64,000 bases of DNA, from positions 14,570,226 to 14,634,225 of the forward strand of contig NC_051069.1 in the NCBI RefSeq assembly GCF_004664715.2, read 5' to 3'. Below the pieces are notes generated by a model. The model ran no database searches. It saw only the letters and a program-made list of their open reading frames with translations, and had not been told where the DNA came from. Positions 1-11,517 of this stretch are shown here, one piece after another (the stretch's first letter is position 1; every line of letters starts with the position of its first letter). The stretch comes from Peromyscus leucopus. Lineage: Eukaryota > Chordata > Mammalia > Rodentia > Cricetidae. Made by a program: the position numbers and the translations under genes.

Positions 1-347
1 ATTGTTCCATAACCTAGGTCAAGGGAGGCTGGTTTTCTCACACGTCCTCCTTTGCTGCTGAAGAAACTGAGGCCTAGAGAAAGGCAGGAGTTGAAATTGC
101 TATGTTCTTTCCTCCATCAGCTACACTCAAAGCCAGAGAGAAGGATCCACTGGAGTCAGACCGTTGGGCCCAAAGCCCCTACTACATCGGACCTTGGGTC
201 TCTGGCTTCGTCTGGCACCTCCGAGCTGTGGTTAATTTGTCTAATAGACCTTTACCTGGTGCCCAGCGAGGGTCAGCCCAGGTACATGCCCTTTGCATAG
301 AAGAACTTCACATGCAGTCAATAGCATTCAGGACATATTCATCTTAA

Positions 348-530
348 TTCTTCTGACAAGCTCACAGAGGAGATGCAGTCATTATTCCATCTTACAGATG
401 GGGAGCTAGAGCGGCTCCATAGTGTTCCCAAGGTCACACAGTGAGTGAGTGTGTGAGGGCCACTGTGGGTGGGGACCTCACTGATGAGGCTCCCACCCTT
501 GGATGTACCCAGACCAAGCTCTGTGATGGG
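348..530 (-). repeat. MIR SINE remnant
   Basis: An ancient mammalian MIR in antisense. The diagnostic string 'cttacagatggggagcta' is followed by 'caaggtcacacagtgagt', which is the reverse complement of the MIR core 'tgaccttgggcaag'. It is heavily diverged, as expected of a copy that predates the rodent radiation. Confidence 0.7.
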
Positions 531-652
531 GTCATAGCAAGTGTCAAGCACCCAAGCCTTCTGATGGTAATGGGGGGGGGGGTCACAGGAGACATTATTG
601 GGTGTGCTTGGCAGTCCGTGACTGGGTAGAGCAGAACATCAACTTCATCTTC

Positions 653-874
653 TTTTTTTTTTTTTAAAAAAAGGGTCTTCTGTAGCCTCGGCTGCCCTCA
701 AACTTGCTGCATAGCTGAGGATGGCCTTGAACTTCTGATCCTCCTGCCTCCACATTCCAAGTGCTGGGACGACAGGCATGACTCCCTGTCCTGGTTTATG
801 TGGTGCTGTGGACCAAACCCAGAGAGCTTCAATGTATTAAGAAAACACTCTACTGAGCTACATTTCCATCCCTG
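653..874 (-). repeat. B4 SINE (ID head plus B1-like body), antisense
   Basis: A T-run at 653-665 is the reversed poly(A) tail. It is followed by a B1-like body ('ccaagtgctgggacgacagg') and an ID/tRNA-Ala-derived head ('ggaccaaacccagagagctt' to 'gagctacatttccatccc'). This order, ID head joined to B1 body, defines B4. It is full length but diverged. Confidence 0.8.
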
Positions 875-2230
875 CTTCGCCCTACAAATGCCAATCACGG
901 AGGCCACCTCTCAGGCCATCACAAGTGTTTCCCTGGAGAGAGGACTGAGGAAACTCGGAACAGAAGAGCTCTTTATTATTCAGAATAACTGCACTATTTA
1001 ATTTACTATTAATAACAGCTCTCCAGTCAACCTTCTCTTAAGATGTGAGAACTGGAGAGATGTCCCTCTCTTCCCGCGCCTCCTCCCTTCTTTTCACGGA
1101 CTGCTGTGGACTCAGTCACGAGAGCATGAGCTGTTTGGGGGGTTGGTGTGGGCGGGATGGAGGCCCAGCTGATGCATCCAGCCCAGCTACCCTCCTCCTC
1201 TAGGGCCTGCTCTGGTGCCTTTCCCTGGCTTCTTTGGAGGCCGCTGCCTTGCTGCCGTCGGATCTGTAGCTGAGGGGAGCATGTCTCTCTTGTAGGCTGA
1301 GCAGGAAGGTCACGGTCTGATCTGGAAGTGATACTGCAGCTGAAGATGAGGGAAAGCTGTTGTAGTCCATCCTTGCCCTCCTGAACCTGAAGGCTGATGT
1401 GTGCTCAGGGTGGGGGGGCCACAGGCAGACAGAGGTTTAAAGGGACCGGGGTTCTCTAAGTGAGTTCCCAAACTGTCCTATGGGGCCTAGTGTAAGAAGG
1501 AACATGTCCAGAGTGGGACAGGGCCTTTGAAGCGAACTAACCCCAAGCCAGGTGAAATCTTGGCCCAGCAGTCAGAAGACTCAGGGGGACCAAGAATAAT
1601 GCCGTCAGAGTAGGAGGTCTGTCCATTTCACCTACAGCTCCACTCAGGGCCTTATTGTCCAGATGCTGGGAACATGGGGAGCTCCTGAGTGCAGAATACA
1701 GTTGCTGCCACCATAGGGCAGTGGGTGGGCAGAGCCACTGGATCTGGCTAGACATGAGGGTGAAGCAGAGATTCTTCCCCAGGGCCGAACTTGGCCCATA
1801 CATATTAAGGTGACATCCCAGCTCTCAGTATGTATTGAACTTGACTCAGCCTTTCATATTCCAGCTCTGGTGTGATCTTGGCTCTGCCTGTTGGCCTACT
1901 AGTTACTCTACCAGACGATAAAAGGTCCTTTACTTTCTCTTCTGACTTATCCGGCTGTGCAGAGCTAGAGGACAATAGCTGTCCCCAGGGATAGGGATGC
2001 AGTTAACATCCTGCCTCACGTCCTCTCATCCCTGGGACGTAGCCAGACAGCCTCGTCTTCTCTGTTTTGGACCCTTCCATGCCCTGGCCATCTGTAGAGT
2101 GGGTGAATCCTAGACACCCTTGGGGGGGGGGGGTTTGAAGAGTGTGCTGTCACACCATGCCGTGGGCTGGTTTCAGTCTGCTTGATGTAACACTGGCTTT
2201 TTTGCCAAGCCGGAGCCAGGTTTCATATAC

Positions 2231-2233
<3 letters not shown>
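875..2233. other. Unique sequence with no recognisable feature
   Basis: No exon, repeat family or regulatory cluster is recognised here. It contains one G-run of 12 near 2121-2132 and scattered short pyrimidine runs. Open frames are short and lack family motifs. Confidence 0.5.

Positions 2234-2276
<43 letters not shown>
2234..2276. repeat. (CA)n microsatellite
   Basis: About 21 uninterrupted CA dinucleotides, likely length-polymorphic. Confidence 0.97.
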
Positions 2277-2278
<2 letters not shown>

Positions 2279-2439
2279 CTAACTATACACGCGACCAAGC
2301 AGGAAGGAAGCCTGGCTTGTTGTGAGGCCTCACTCTTTATTCAAGGAGCAGTCTTGGGTGTCTGAATGGATGCTTGAAGACTCCGTCTTTGCAATTAACA
2401 CACTGCTGCAGTATTATTAGCCTCTGATAGGCAGGTCTG

Positions 2440-2510
2440 CCTTCGCCAGAAACTATAAATATGTGGGGCCAATGACTCAGCAAATCTGTTGCTATTTTTC
2501 TTGCAGGTCC
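2440..2510 (+). promoter_or_regulatory. Possible regulatory block: MEF2-like and AP-1/MAF-type sites
   Basis: An AT-rich 'ctataaatatg' (near-MEF2) lies about 20 bp upstream of 'atgactcagca', an AP-1 core extended like a half MAF recognition element. A pyrimidine-rich 'tgctatttttcttgcag' follows and would also read as a splice acceptor, but no coding-like exon follows it. Motif-level evidence only. Confidence 0.2.
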
Positions 2511-3936
2511 GTGTGGATCTGTGTCTGTGTACACCATGGCCCCATCTTCCTGCAGCTCCCATGGCTAGTAACCATGGAAACGCAGTCCTCCCCAATACCA
2601 TACTCTGCTGACAAACACTGGGAGTCCCCCCCAGCCCTCTCCCCACCTCAGGGAGGGAGCATGGACCTCACGAGTTCCCAGCCAGCAAGGAATGGTACTG
2701 ATGAAGAAGTATGACACTTGCTTTATGGCTTTGAAGGGCCAGGCCAGGCCTCCAAGTCCTTTTTCTGCTGGTATGTGGTCAAGGCCTGGCCACTTGCCTA
2801 AGGCGAGTGCTCTGTAACCTAGTGGAATTGAGGGTGGTGGGGCAGTTTGTGAATGCTGTGGGCAATGTGGCAGGGGAGCTGAGGATCGGGTATAGCACTG
2901 AGGTGGGCACTGAGGTTAATCAGTGTGGGGTAAATACTTGGGCCTTGTTTCTCCATTGAGAGAAGCTATGGAAGAGAATATGGGCTGCTAATCCTTCCTC
3001 TTTCCCTTCCCCCCTCCATCTATTCCTCCACAAATGTTCCCATTCTCACTTAACTCTGCTTGTGCCTGGCCCTGTGCTGGGTGTGAGCTCCCAGTGATGA
3101 ATCAGTTGGATCGCTCCTCCTTGGGACTCACTGGCTTGAAGACAAGACAGTTCCTTGAATGATTCTTGGGAGCCCTGGAGATCAGGGCAGAAGAGAGGGG
3201 TAGGCATAAGAGAATGACTTCCTAGGGGCCTGAAGCCCATGGCGTGTGCCTGGAGGATGGGGTCCACCAGGTTGGAGGTCACACTGGTAGGAGCTGCAGT
3301 GTTGAGTATGGGGGTGAATGAGTGAGAGAGACACCTCAGGTTCTCATTCTGCTTCTGGCAGGGGCGGCCCTTGAGGACGCTGCCTACGTTTGCTGACTTG
3401 TGAATGGGGATGCCCTACCTGGTTGGTCTCTGCTCCCAAGGACATGAGCGTTAGTGTACTACAGAGATGTCAGGACTGTCTTTATGTCCCCTGCTTTCTT
3501 CCCAGATGAGGGAGCTGGACTGGACGGCATGTAGACTTTCCCTGTCCTCAGTTTCTCCATGTTCCAAACCGGAAGAAGCAGCTTCTAACAGGGAGTTGGA
3601 CTCTCACTGTGAATAGCAACAGTTGTTGGGAGCAACTTCTTCTTGCTTTGGGGAAAGCAGGGGCCGGACCACAGTTGCCACTTCTAAGGACATCATCCTT
3701 TCTCCTGGAGCTCCTCCAGGGACTGAAAAGTCCCAAGGCCAGCATCCACCACTGTGCTGTCTTTCCCCTTTCTACCCTTCTGCCTCAAGAGGGGAGAAAG
3801 GCATAAGCACAGAGGTGTGAGGGCCTCCTGGCCAGCTCCTAGTCTCCAGGCCCCTTAAATCCCAGTTCTCAGATTCCCTAGGCGCTTGAGGATCTGATAC
3901 TACTTAGTATCTATTTGTCAGCTCGTAGAGATGACA

Positions 3937-4119
3937 CAACAACCCTTTCACAGGGTCACCTAAGACTATCAGAAAATACAGATGTTTACATTACAGTTCA
4001 TAACAGCAGCAAAATTACAGTTGTGATGTAGCAACAGAACTAATTTCATGGCTGGAGGTCACCACAACAGGAGGGACTGTTGTAAAGGGTCGCAGCGTTA
4101 GGAAGGTTGGGAACCCCTG
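3937..4119. mobile_element. Degraded URR1-type hAT-Charlie element, copy 1
   Basis: It shares the internal segment 'acattacagttcataacag' to 'ggtcaccacaacaggag' with the copy at 18.57 kb, in the same orientation. The right terminus 'ggttgggaacccctg' is a mutated version of the terminal inverted repeat 'ggttgagaaccactg'. The left terminus has been lost, so no target duplication is visible. Non-autonomous, no coding capacity. The URR1 name is from memory. Confidence 0.75.
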
Positions 4120-4129
4120 TGCCATTGAT

Positions 4130-4275
4130 GGGGAGCTCCTATTGTTATTTCCAGACGGGAAATCTGAGACTCAGAGCTTAGAATCTGGTCCCAGGTCTCG
4201 CAGACGCAGGGCCAGCACCGGGACTTCAGTCCAGGTCCTCAGTGACCCTTTGTGCCACTCTGCAGCACCCTGGCA
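4130..4275 (-). repeat. MIR SINE remnant
   Basis: Antisense MIR-like order: 'tattgttatttccagacggg' then 'aaatctgagactcagagctt', then 'aggtctcgcagacgcagg' and 'ggacttcagtccaggtc'. Diverged, directly abutting the hAT copy. Confidence 0.6.
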
Positions 4276-4345
4276 CCAGGATGAATTCCTCCTACCAGTG
4301 GGGACCAGTGGGGACCTGGAGAGGACAGAAATAGTGTGCACACAA

Positions 4346-4670
4346 GGCTGGAGAGATGGCTCGGTCAGTAGAGTGACCGCCGCACAAGCATGGGGACCTG
4401 AGTTTGGGACCCCAGAACCCACATAAAACCCAGCATGACAACCAGGCACGATTACTCCTGTAATCCTGACACTGGGGAGGCAAAGACAGAAGATCCCCGT
4501 GGGTTTTTGCCCAGCAAGTCTAGCCTAATCAGTAAACTTCTGACTCAAGTGAGAGACCCTGTGTCAGAAAGCAAGGTGAAGAGTAACTGAGGAAGGTACT
4601 TGGCACTGACCTCTGGCCTCTACGTATAGGAGCACACCTACGTGAATTACACGATGCCGTGCACACAGAG
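4346..4670 (+). repeat. Composite tRNA/B1-type SINE (B4/RSINE1-like)
   Basis: The head 'ggctggagagatggctcgg' contains a tRNA A-box-like segment and leads to 'ggacctgagtttgggacccc', a B-box-like region. A B1-like middle ('actcctgtaatcctgacac') and the tail module 'tgacctctggcctctacg' follow. At least six more copies of this composite lie in the window. Subfamily name uncertain. Confidence 0.7.
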
Positions 4671-5114
4671 TGGTATGTATGCGATTGTGAGCTGAAATCG
4701 TGAACTTGTGAACTTGTCTGCAGGAGGACAGGTATTCAAAACAACTCCAAGGTGATGCCTATATGGTGTGACTCAGGGTGCAGATTTACCCCACCATTTC
4801 AACAGTCTGCTTCTCTAGGTCAGAGGAAAAGTGAGGTGGGTTTCGGGGAACTTGTTAATTACAAAAGGCTGTATCTGTGTTTCACTTAAACAGTGAAAAC
4901 AACATTACATGGAACATGGGTTCCAGGCTCCTTGAGGACCAGGTAGGGCTATGGTAGGCAATGATCTTCAGAGGGGGAATTTTTTCAGACAGATGTTACT
5001 GTTATGGACCAGGTCACTTCAAATGCTTTCTCTGCCCTTCAATGATTCACAGAGCAGCTTCCCTGCCCATTTTAAAGATGGGAACTCTTACATCTATAGA
5101 TAGCCTGGCCCCAA

Positions 5115-5800
5115 CAAAGACTCCTGGCAGCAGTGGATGCATAGCCAGAACGGGCTATCCCTTGTGATCAGATTGGCGACCACTCCAGTTGTCAGTGCAG
5201 AGTCTTCAACCAGTGACTGATGGAGGCAGGTTCAGAGACCCCCAGCCAAACATTGGGCCAAGCTTGGCGAGTCCTGCTAGGGAGAGAGAGAAGGGATTGT
5301 AGGAGGCAGGGGGTCAGGGTCATAGGAGGAAACCCCACAGAAATGGCTAGCCTGGCTCATGGGAACTCAGATTCTGAATCAACAACCAGGGAGCCTGTAT
5401 GGGACCAACCTAGGCCTTCTGTATATAGGTGACAGTTGTGCAGCTTGGTCTGTTTGTGGGACACCTGGCAATGGGAGCAGGGCTGTCCCTGGTGCTCTGG
5501 CTGGCTCTTGGGAACCTATTCCTCATGCTGGATTGCCTTGCCCAGCCTGAATACAGGGGGAGGTGCTTTGCATCATGGCAGCTTGATATGCTGTGCTTTG
5601 CTGATGCCCATGGGAGGCCTGGCCCTTTCTGAGCTAATACTGAGGAGTGGGGTATAATGTTATACCCCACTATAATACTAATAGTGGGGTAGGGGGAGGA
5701 GGGAGAGTGTAGGAGATGAGGAGGGAGGGGAGGCTGTGGTCGGGATGTAAAATAAATTCATAAATTATTTTTTTTAAAAAAGGAAAGAAAAAAATAATAA
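5115..5800 (+). mobile_element. LINE-1 (Lx-type) 3' UTR fragment, 5'-truncated
   Basis: Matches the rodent Lx 3' end and aligns along its length with the second copy at 40.9-41.9 kb. Shared landmarks include 'aaccagtgactgatggaggc', 'ggtctgtttgtgggacacc' and a terminal 'gatgtaaaataaattc' with an A-rich tail. No ORF2 protein remains. The usual G-rich stretch near the 3' end is replaced by two overlapping hairpins (5646-5691). No target duplication was found. Confidence 0.8.
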
Positions 5801-5894
5801 AGCCAGCCCGGTCTGAGGTCAAGCATTCTATGGTTGTGGCTTGGTTAGTCCTTGCCCCTGCCTAGCGAGCAAATGCAGAGAACCTTGAGCTTTG

Positions 5895-6040
5895 TCTTCT
5901 GATGGTCCTGGTTGTGACTTAACACAGTCAGTCCCAGTTCTCAGAGCTTTGGTTTTCCTGTCTGCAAAACCATATGGGTGCAGCTGCCTTGAAGGGCCTT
6001 TGTGAGGGTCCAATGAGAGCCAGTCTGCTAGGTGGCCGCT
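5895..6040 (+). repeat. MIR SINE remnant
   Basis: Sense-orientation MIR decay: 'ggttgtgacttaacacagtc' then 'ggttttcctgtctgcaaaac' correspond to the 'gtgaccttgggcaag' and 'cctcatctgtaaaatg' parts of MIR. Weak but ordered. Confidence 0.45.
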
Positions 6041-6076
6041 GGGAGTTGGGAACTCTATTCAAGGACCACAGTTGAC

Positions 6077-6369
6077 TTTTTCTGCCTCTTTTTTTTTTTT
6101 TTTTTTTGGTGGTGAATTTCAGTTTATTTCTACACTGATTTTTCTTAACCATAAAGACAATTATGTTTTTGCTTTTTTTTTTCCTGCTGTTTGCTTGCTT
6201 GCTTTTTTTTTTTTTTTCATCACAGGCAATTTATTTTGTTCTATTCATTCACAGTTAATACAGAAAATACTTGGAAACATTTCCATATAATGTTTGACAC
6301 AGAAATCATCAAATAGAAGTATACAATGTTGACAGGAAGCAGTACATTTATAATTTTTTTCTGCCTCTT
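6077..6369 (-). pseudogene. Processed retrocopy of an mRNA 3' end, with target-site duplication
   Basis: The insert reads 5' to 3' on the minus strand. It is bounded by a 14-bp direct repeat 'tttttctgcctctt' at 6077-6090 and 6356-6369. On the minus strand it ends in a poly(A) tail (T-run 6089-6107) preceded by 'aataaac' about 20 nt upstream. It also has an internal A-run preceded by 'aataaattgcctgtgatg', as if a proximal polyadenylation site had been copied. No coding part is present, so this is a 5'-truncated L1-mediated retrocopy of a 3' UTR. The source gene is not recognised. Confidence 0.6.
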
Positions 6370-6760
6370 ATTTGTCCTAGGCATGCCATTCTAGATGCCT
6401 GGTTCAGTGAGACACAGCTTCATCCCGAACCCTGGCCTGGCTGTGTAAAAACAACTATCACATGCGGAACACACAGGAGTCATGTTAAATGCCAAACACA
6501 CAAGAACACACAAGGCCCCGATGCCACCCTGCCAACCTATTATTTTCCCCACTGTGCAGATGTGAGAAGTGGAGATTTATGTCTTACTGGCCCCACAAAA
6601 TGACTTAGAAAGATTTCCCCCCTTTCCTAGCATAAATTTCTTTCTTCCTTTTCTTTTTTTCTTCTTTCTTTCCTTTTTTTTGTGAATTAAAATTGTCCAG
6701 ATAAAACCCCTATGCCTGGAATACTTTCTAAGAGCAGAATTTTTGTTAATTCAATCTGAA
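6370..6760. other. Unique A/T-rich sequence
   Basis: Contains short T-rich and CTTT-type runs (6640-6680) and no recognisable feature. Confidence 0.4.
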
Positions 6761-6894
6761 GCTAGGTATGGTGATCTTTAACTCCAGTGCTCTGGGGCAG
6801 AGGCAGGGGACTCTCTGAATTTGGGGCCAGCCTGGTCTACAGAGTGAGTTCCAGAACAGCCATGGCTACACAGAGAAACCCTGTCTTAAAAGAA
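6761..6894 (+). repeat. B1 SINE
   Basis: A 7SL-derived B1 in sense: 'gctaggtatggtgatcttta' head, 'ccagcctggtctacagagtg' core and 'cacagagaaaccctgtctt' end. Its A-rich tail has become the microsatellite that follows. Confidence 0.85.
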
Positions 6895-6936
6895 ACCACC
6901 ACCACCACCACCACCACCACCACCACCACCACCACC

Positions 6937-6980
<44 letters not shown>
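6895..6980. repeat. Compound (CCA)n-(AAT)n microsatellite in a B1 tail
   Basis: About 14 CCA/ACC triplets pass directly into about 14 AAT triplets, immediately 3' of the B1. The poly(A) tail seeded the array. The Thr/Asn homopolymers it encodes in one frame are not a protein. Confidence 0.95.
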
Positions 6981-6982
<2 letters not shown>

Positions 6983-7338
6983 GGAAAAAAACCAAATTCA
7001 GTCTGTTTACAAGTTCTGGGGTAATTCCTGTTTCCTATTCCTTCCTCTTTTTGTTTGGTAAGTTCCCTTCTCTCAAGAAGGTGAGAACAGTTCCTACCTT
7101 TCGGGCTCCTTGGGTAGAGACACTGGGTTGATGAACTTGTACTTACTCTGTGTGTTGACAGATCAGCTGCTCTGTGCCTGGAACACAGCAGATCTCCTCA
7201 CACGGCTTCTGGGTACCTAGTGTCGTCACTTCTTTCTGTCAGAGCCAAAGAGGGCCAGGATGCAAGCCAGTGCCTCATTTGGGGTAGATGAGAAGTTTGT
7301 GTCCCCTACAAAATTCGTATTTTAGAATGCTAATCCTG

Positions 7339-7550
7339 GCGCTGGAGAGATAGCTTCGCGGTGAAGAGACTGTTCTTGCAGAGGACCCGAGTTCTACAAC
7401 TAGTACCGTCATCAAATGGTTCACAACTGCCCATGATTCCAACTCCAGGAGATCCTGTGCTCTCTTCTGTGCAGAACACACACTCACATGCATAAACCCT
7501 AGGCAGACAGACATACATATACACATGATTAAAAATAAAAATTTAAAACT
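7339..7550 (+). repeat. B3-like (B2 superfamily) SINE
   Basis: A tRNA-derived head 'gctggagagatagcttcgc' and 'gttcttgcagaggacccgag' are followed by the B3 body 'ggttcacaactgcccatg' and an A-rich end. Confidence 0.75.
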
Positions 7551-7666
7551 TGCTAAGCCCTAATGTGATGGTATCAGAAAGTGGGGCCTTTGAAAGGTGA
7601 TTGGTTCTTGGGAGCCCTACACACGGGGCCTTCGTGGATGTGGCCAGCACCTACTTGAAATCCCAG

Positions 7667-7858
7667 GCCTGGCAAGATGGCTGAGTGGGCAAAGGTAATT
7701 GTCACAGAGCCTGATGACCTGATTCCTCCTGGGTCCCGCCTGGTGGAAAGTGAGAACCAACTCCTGCCATTTGTCTTCCGACCTCATGGGCTGTATCATG
7801 CATGTGTTCAAATGCCTGAATACAGCACGCGCACACACACTGAATGTTAAAAAAAGAA
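7667..7858 (+). repeat. tRNA-derived SINE (B2/B4 superfamily)
   Basis: 'cctggcaagatggctgagtg' head, 'cctgatgacctgattcctc' B-box region, the module 'gagaaccaactcctgcca' and a 'cacacac...aaaaaa' tail. The same family recurs in antisense at 21.5 and 54.9 kb. Confidence 0.7.
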
Positions 7859-8229
7859 ACCCTAGAGAATTCTTTTGACCCTTTTGCAATGTGAGCACAA
7901 ATGAAAGACAACTTTTATATGAATCAGGAATGGGCCCTGTCCCTGCCCCCAAACTGGGAGATGGTCTTTGGCTAGGAAACTTGACCCATGGCATTTTTGC
8001 TATATTAGCTTGGACTGATTAAAACTCTTTTGAATTTAAGGCCTGACCTTCCTAAAGTACCTAAGAGATTTGAACGAAGTCTGCAGGTTGCTATCCATTT
8101 GACGCTGGGACAAGGGCATGGGGCACACTCAGACACCCCCAGACAGCCAGGAAGTAGGCAAGACCAGCCAAACCACATTCCTGAGCTCAATAGCTCTGTC
8201 AGAAGCAACTTAAGGAAGGCAGAGCTTGT

Positions 8230-8525
8230 CTTGTTTCATTATTTGAGGGGCAGGAGTGCTGCAGGAGGCACTCTGGTTGGGTCACAGGAGCATGGTGCAG
8301 CAGGTCACAGGGTTGGCACAGGCAGCAGCGGGAAGAGGGATGGAGACTGGTGCTCTATTTGATTTCTCTTTTTTCTCTTTTAATTCAGTCTGGGACCCCC
8401 ATCCACGGGACAGTGCCACCCACATTAAACCTCTCTGGAAATGCCTTCACTGACACACTCAGAGGTGTGTCTCCTAGGTGATTTCATACCCAGACAAGTT
8501 GACAATGAAGACTAACCATCACCAG
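8230..8525. repeat. Rodent interspersed repeat, family not named
   Basis: I recognise this as a dispersed rodent repeat by the ordered phrases 'attcagtctgggaccccc', 'acgggacagtgccaccc', 'tctcctaggtgatttc' and 'acaagttgacaatgaag'. Its class is not certain (LTR-like or non-autonomous DNA element). No flanking duplication was identified. Confidence 0.5.
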
Positions 8526-9859
8526 GAGCTTCTCTGGTCAATAAGCCCTCTGACCAGATACAACCAGACGTGTATCCTCTATTCTTGCCTCCCCCTTTGT
8601 CTCCAGCTCCCATATCTGAGTCCAGGAGGAGATCTCCGTGAACTCCATGAACATCACTTCTGCAGCTCCTAAGCCTAGGCTACATGGAGATTTCATCAAC
8701 TCCATCTAGACATGGGCCACTGGCCAAGCCAGGTGTGTGGAGGAGACAGACTGTAAGGATGGGAACCTGCTTAGTTTTCTTGCATCTGGGCTTGCATCCT
8801 TCCTCCTGCTCTATGAAGCTGTATAGTGCTAGACATGTGGTTAGAAAATTCATCCCTAAGATCAACTTTTTGGGAACTGTTTCTAAAGATCTATGAGTCA
8901 AGGTAGTCAAGGTAGGCCCACCACTCTACCTCAAATTGGGAAGTCTAGGAAATCCCTCATACACCGCAGAGCAAGGCATGGGGACCAATGATGACATGCT
9001 AACCCTCCAGTGTATACAGCTAGAAGCTCATCTTGTGGCAGAGGTGGACACACAGGTCTTTGGTCATCAGCGGTGCTATCAAGGGTCAAAGGTGCTGCGG
9101 TGAACAAAGGGAAAATGTCTAACCTATTCTGGACATGGGTGAGAGGTAGAGTGACGTCCTGGGTTGAGTCTTGAAGGGTACATGGAGCTAGGCAGGAGGT
9201 TAGGCACTTCTGGAGAGGAGGAAGGGACCACATGGTCCCTGGGTTGTCTGTGTTAGAGAAGTCCCTCACTACTCATGAGAAAACAAGGTAACTCCTGCTT
9301 CAGGGGTGGGCAGTCTGGGGCTACCATGCTGCCAAGGCCTTTCTCCAACTGGCATTGGACAGATATTGATGGACTGGGCCCCGGAGAGCCGCAGAGGAAA
9401 GCGAGAGGAGAGCAGAGACCCCTGGGTAGATACAACTGTGAGGCCTGGGCGTGTCAAGAGCTGTTCGTGCCTTTGTGGAAAAGGACCATCACTGGGGCCA
9501 GTGGAGGATCTGGCCAGTTGGTCAGACCAGTGTCTGAAGTGACCTCCTCTAAGGGCTGGAGAGAGGTGTACAGATAATTGTGGGCACAAGGGTCACCCAC
9601 AGCCACTTGGGAAGGCCTTAGGCACATGGGGTGACCTGCTGCTTTCTGGACAGAGCTTCACAGTGTCTGGGAACTGGGCCTTGTCCCTCTTGTCCCCACT
9701 AAGCCCTCCTCTTTCTCGTCACTGATGTCACTGGACACATCCTTCCATTTCCAGGTTGGGTCCCAGTGGTTATCTTCCCATCCTGTCCCTGAGCAAGGTT
9801 GTTAAGGTTCGTCTGAACTTGCCAGTGACTCTCCCATCCAGCGTCAGAAGCACAGCAGA
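8526..9859. other. Mostly unique sequence, possible ancient repeat at 9060-9230
   Basis: The phrase 'tgagtcttgaagggtacatgg' at 9168-9188 resembles the ancient mammalian element that also hosts the L1 at 40.9 kb. The rest shows nothing recognisable; overlapping frames around 9.27-9.59 kb have no family motif. Confidence 0.35.
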
Positions 9860-9975
9860 TCCATTCTATGTCCAGTGGGAAAGACTCAAGAATGGGACTT
9901 TAGAAAGCCTGTGTGACCTTGGGCAAGTCAGTCAACCTGTCTGGGCCTTTAGTGACACCTTATGGTAGTAACTGC
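9860..9975 (+). repeat. MIR SINE core
   Basis: Contains the nearly intact core 'tgtgaccttgggcaagtcag' followed by 'caacctgtctgggccttt'. Truncated on the right by the adjacent (CA)n. Confidence 0.7.
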
Positions 9976-9993
9976 TTGAAACCAAAGTGGGTT

Positions 9994-9995
<2 letters not shown>

Positions 9996-10043
<48 letters not shown>
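9996..10043. repeat. (CA)n microsatellite
   Basis: About 24 CA units. Confidence 0.97.
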
Positions 10044-10046
<3 letters not shown>

Positions 10047-11413
10047 TTCTCTCCCACCATGCCCACCTATTTCCCTGTAACACAGAGGGCAACCTTCAGG
10101 CACCCTTCCTGTCCACTGACTTTCCAGTACTAGTGTAGGTGGTAACAGACCGTCCCAAGGCCAGGATTATACATCTGCCTTCCATCCAGTCTTAGGGCTC
10201 AGTCCTACTTGGTCCTCTTATCAGCTCCAGGACCAGGACATGGAGGACATCTGTGATCATGTGATATCAGAAAATCTGCAGAAAGGTAGAGTCTACACTC
10301 AAGCAAGACCTGGCCTCGTCTCTCTCTATCTGATGACTGTGGCATCGTGGCCACCCAGGAAGGATTCCCTGTTGGCTTCAGTGTGTGCCATGCTGTGTGC
10401 CCATGCATGTGACTTGTCATAGGGAACCTCTTCTTGGTGTTCCTACAGGGAGAGCTTCAACCCGAGCTCCAGCTGGGAGGAGCACCCTCTGCTGCCTTTG
10501 GAATGATTGCCCAGCCTGCTCAGTTGGCATCACTCTGTGCCCTCTGCCTTGCAATCCCGCCGTGCAGATCTGCTCCTTCCAGAGATCTGCCGGGTCCCTC
10601 GGATCTAAGGAAACCCCCTCTTCCAGAAAGTGGCTCTTGACTCACAGGGGCACCTAGAAGAGACATGCAGATTTAAGAAGGGCCTTCTAGGTCTCCAGCC
10701 AAATGCTAATGGTGGAATTTCAAGCCAGGTCTCTGAGATTCAGAATCTTCCTTCCACACTGTGGATCTGATCACCAACCCCACCCCAGGAGACAGTGGGG
10801 GTAGTCCTAACCATCTGGAGATAGATGGCCACGGGGAGGGCTGGGGCAGAGTAATCTGTGACCAGGGCTTGGGAACTTGGTTTAGGGCCTGCAATGGCTG
10901 GCTGGGCTCCACCTCATCAAGAAGATTAAGGGTAATTGAGTAGCGGCTCTCAGAGGCTACTTGAAAGTTGGAGGTTGGCCCAAAACCTGCCCACTAAAAT
11001 GCGCTCACGCCAGGGTTATGAGAGCTCCCATCAAAAGGCAGGAGAGCTTCCAGGCATCCTGTGGCTGGAGGAGACCTGTGGTGATCAGAGCAGGTCTCTT
11101 CTGACACAAATGTGACACTTGATGCTCACCAGTCTGTGAGGGGGGACACCTGACCATTCCTGTCCTCATCATCGCCATCTCACAGGAGAAGAAAGTGAGG
11201 CTCTCGGAAGTATTCCTGAATCCCTGTATCAGGGCAGCCCATTGAGGTCAAGTGCCATTGCCAAAGAGACTCTGGGCAGAGTCCCCCTTGTTAAGCTCCA
11301 GGAACCATCTTCCTTACTGAGTCAGATGGAGACAGGAATGAGGGCCTTGGGGCTGAGGGATCAGGCCAGCCTGCATACTAGTTCTTTTTACTCCATCCTA
11401 TTCTATGGTTCTT
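10044..11413. other. Unique sequence; weak MIR-like patch near 11.16-11.22 kb
   Basis: 'atctcacaggagaagaaagt' followed by 'gaggctctcgg' resembles an antisense MIR core. No coding exon is seen; an acceptor-like 'cttggtgttcctacag' at 10.45 kb leads into sequence with no conserved frame. Confidence 0.35.
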
Positions 11414-11517
11414 GCAGGAATCTGTGGAGGCCTGAAGAGGGAACTGGATCTGGAGCTGGAGTTGCAGGAGGTTGTGGGCTGTCCCATGTGGCTGCTGGGA
11501 ACACTGGTCCTCTGTAG

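Noticed and set aside
2490..2714. Acceptor-like site followed by an 83-codon plus-strand frame
   Set aside because: No domain, no plausible donor, and the frame begins upstream of the acceptor.
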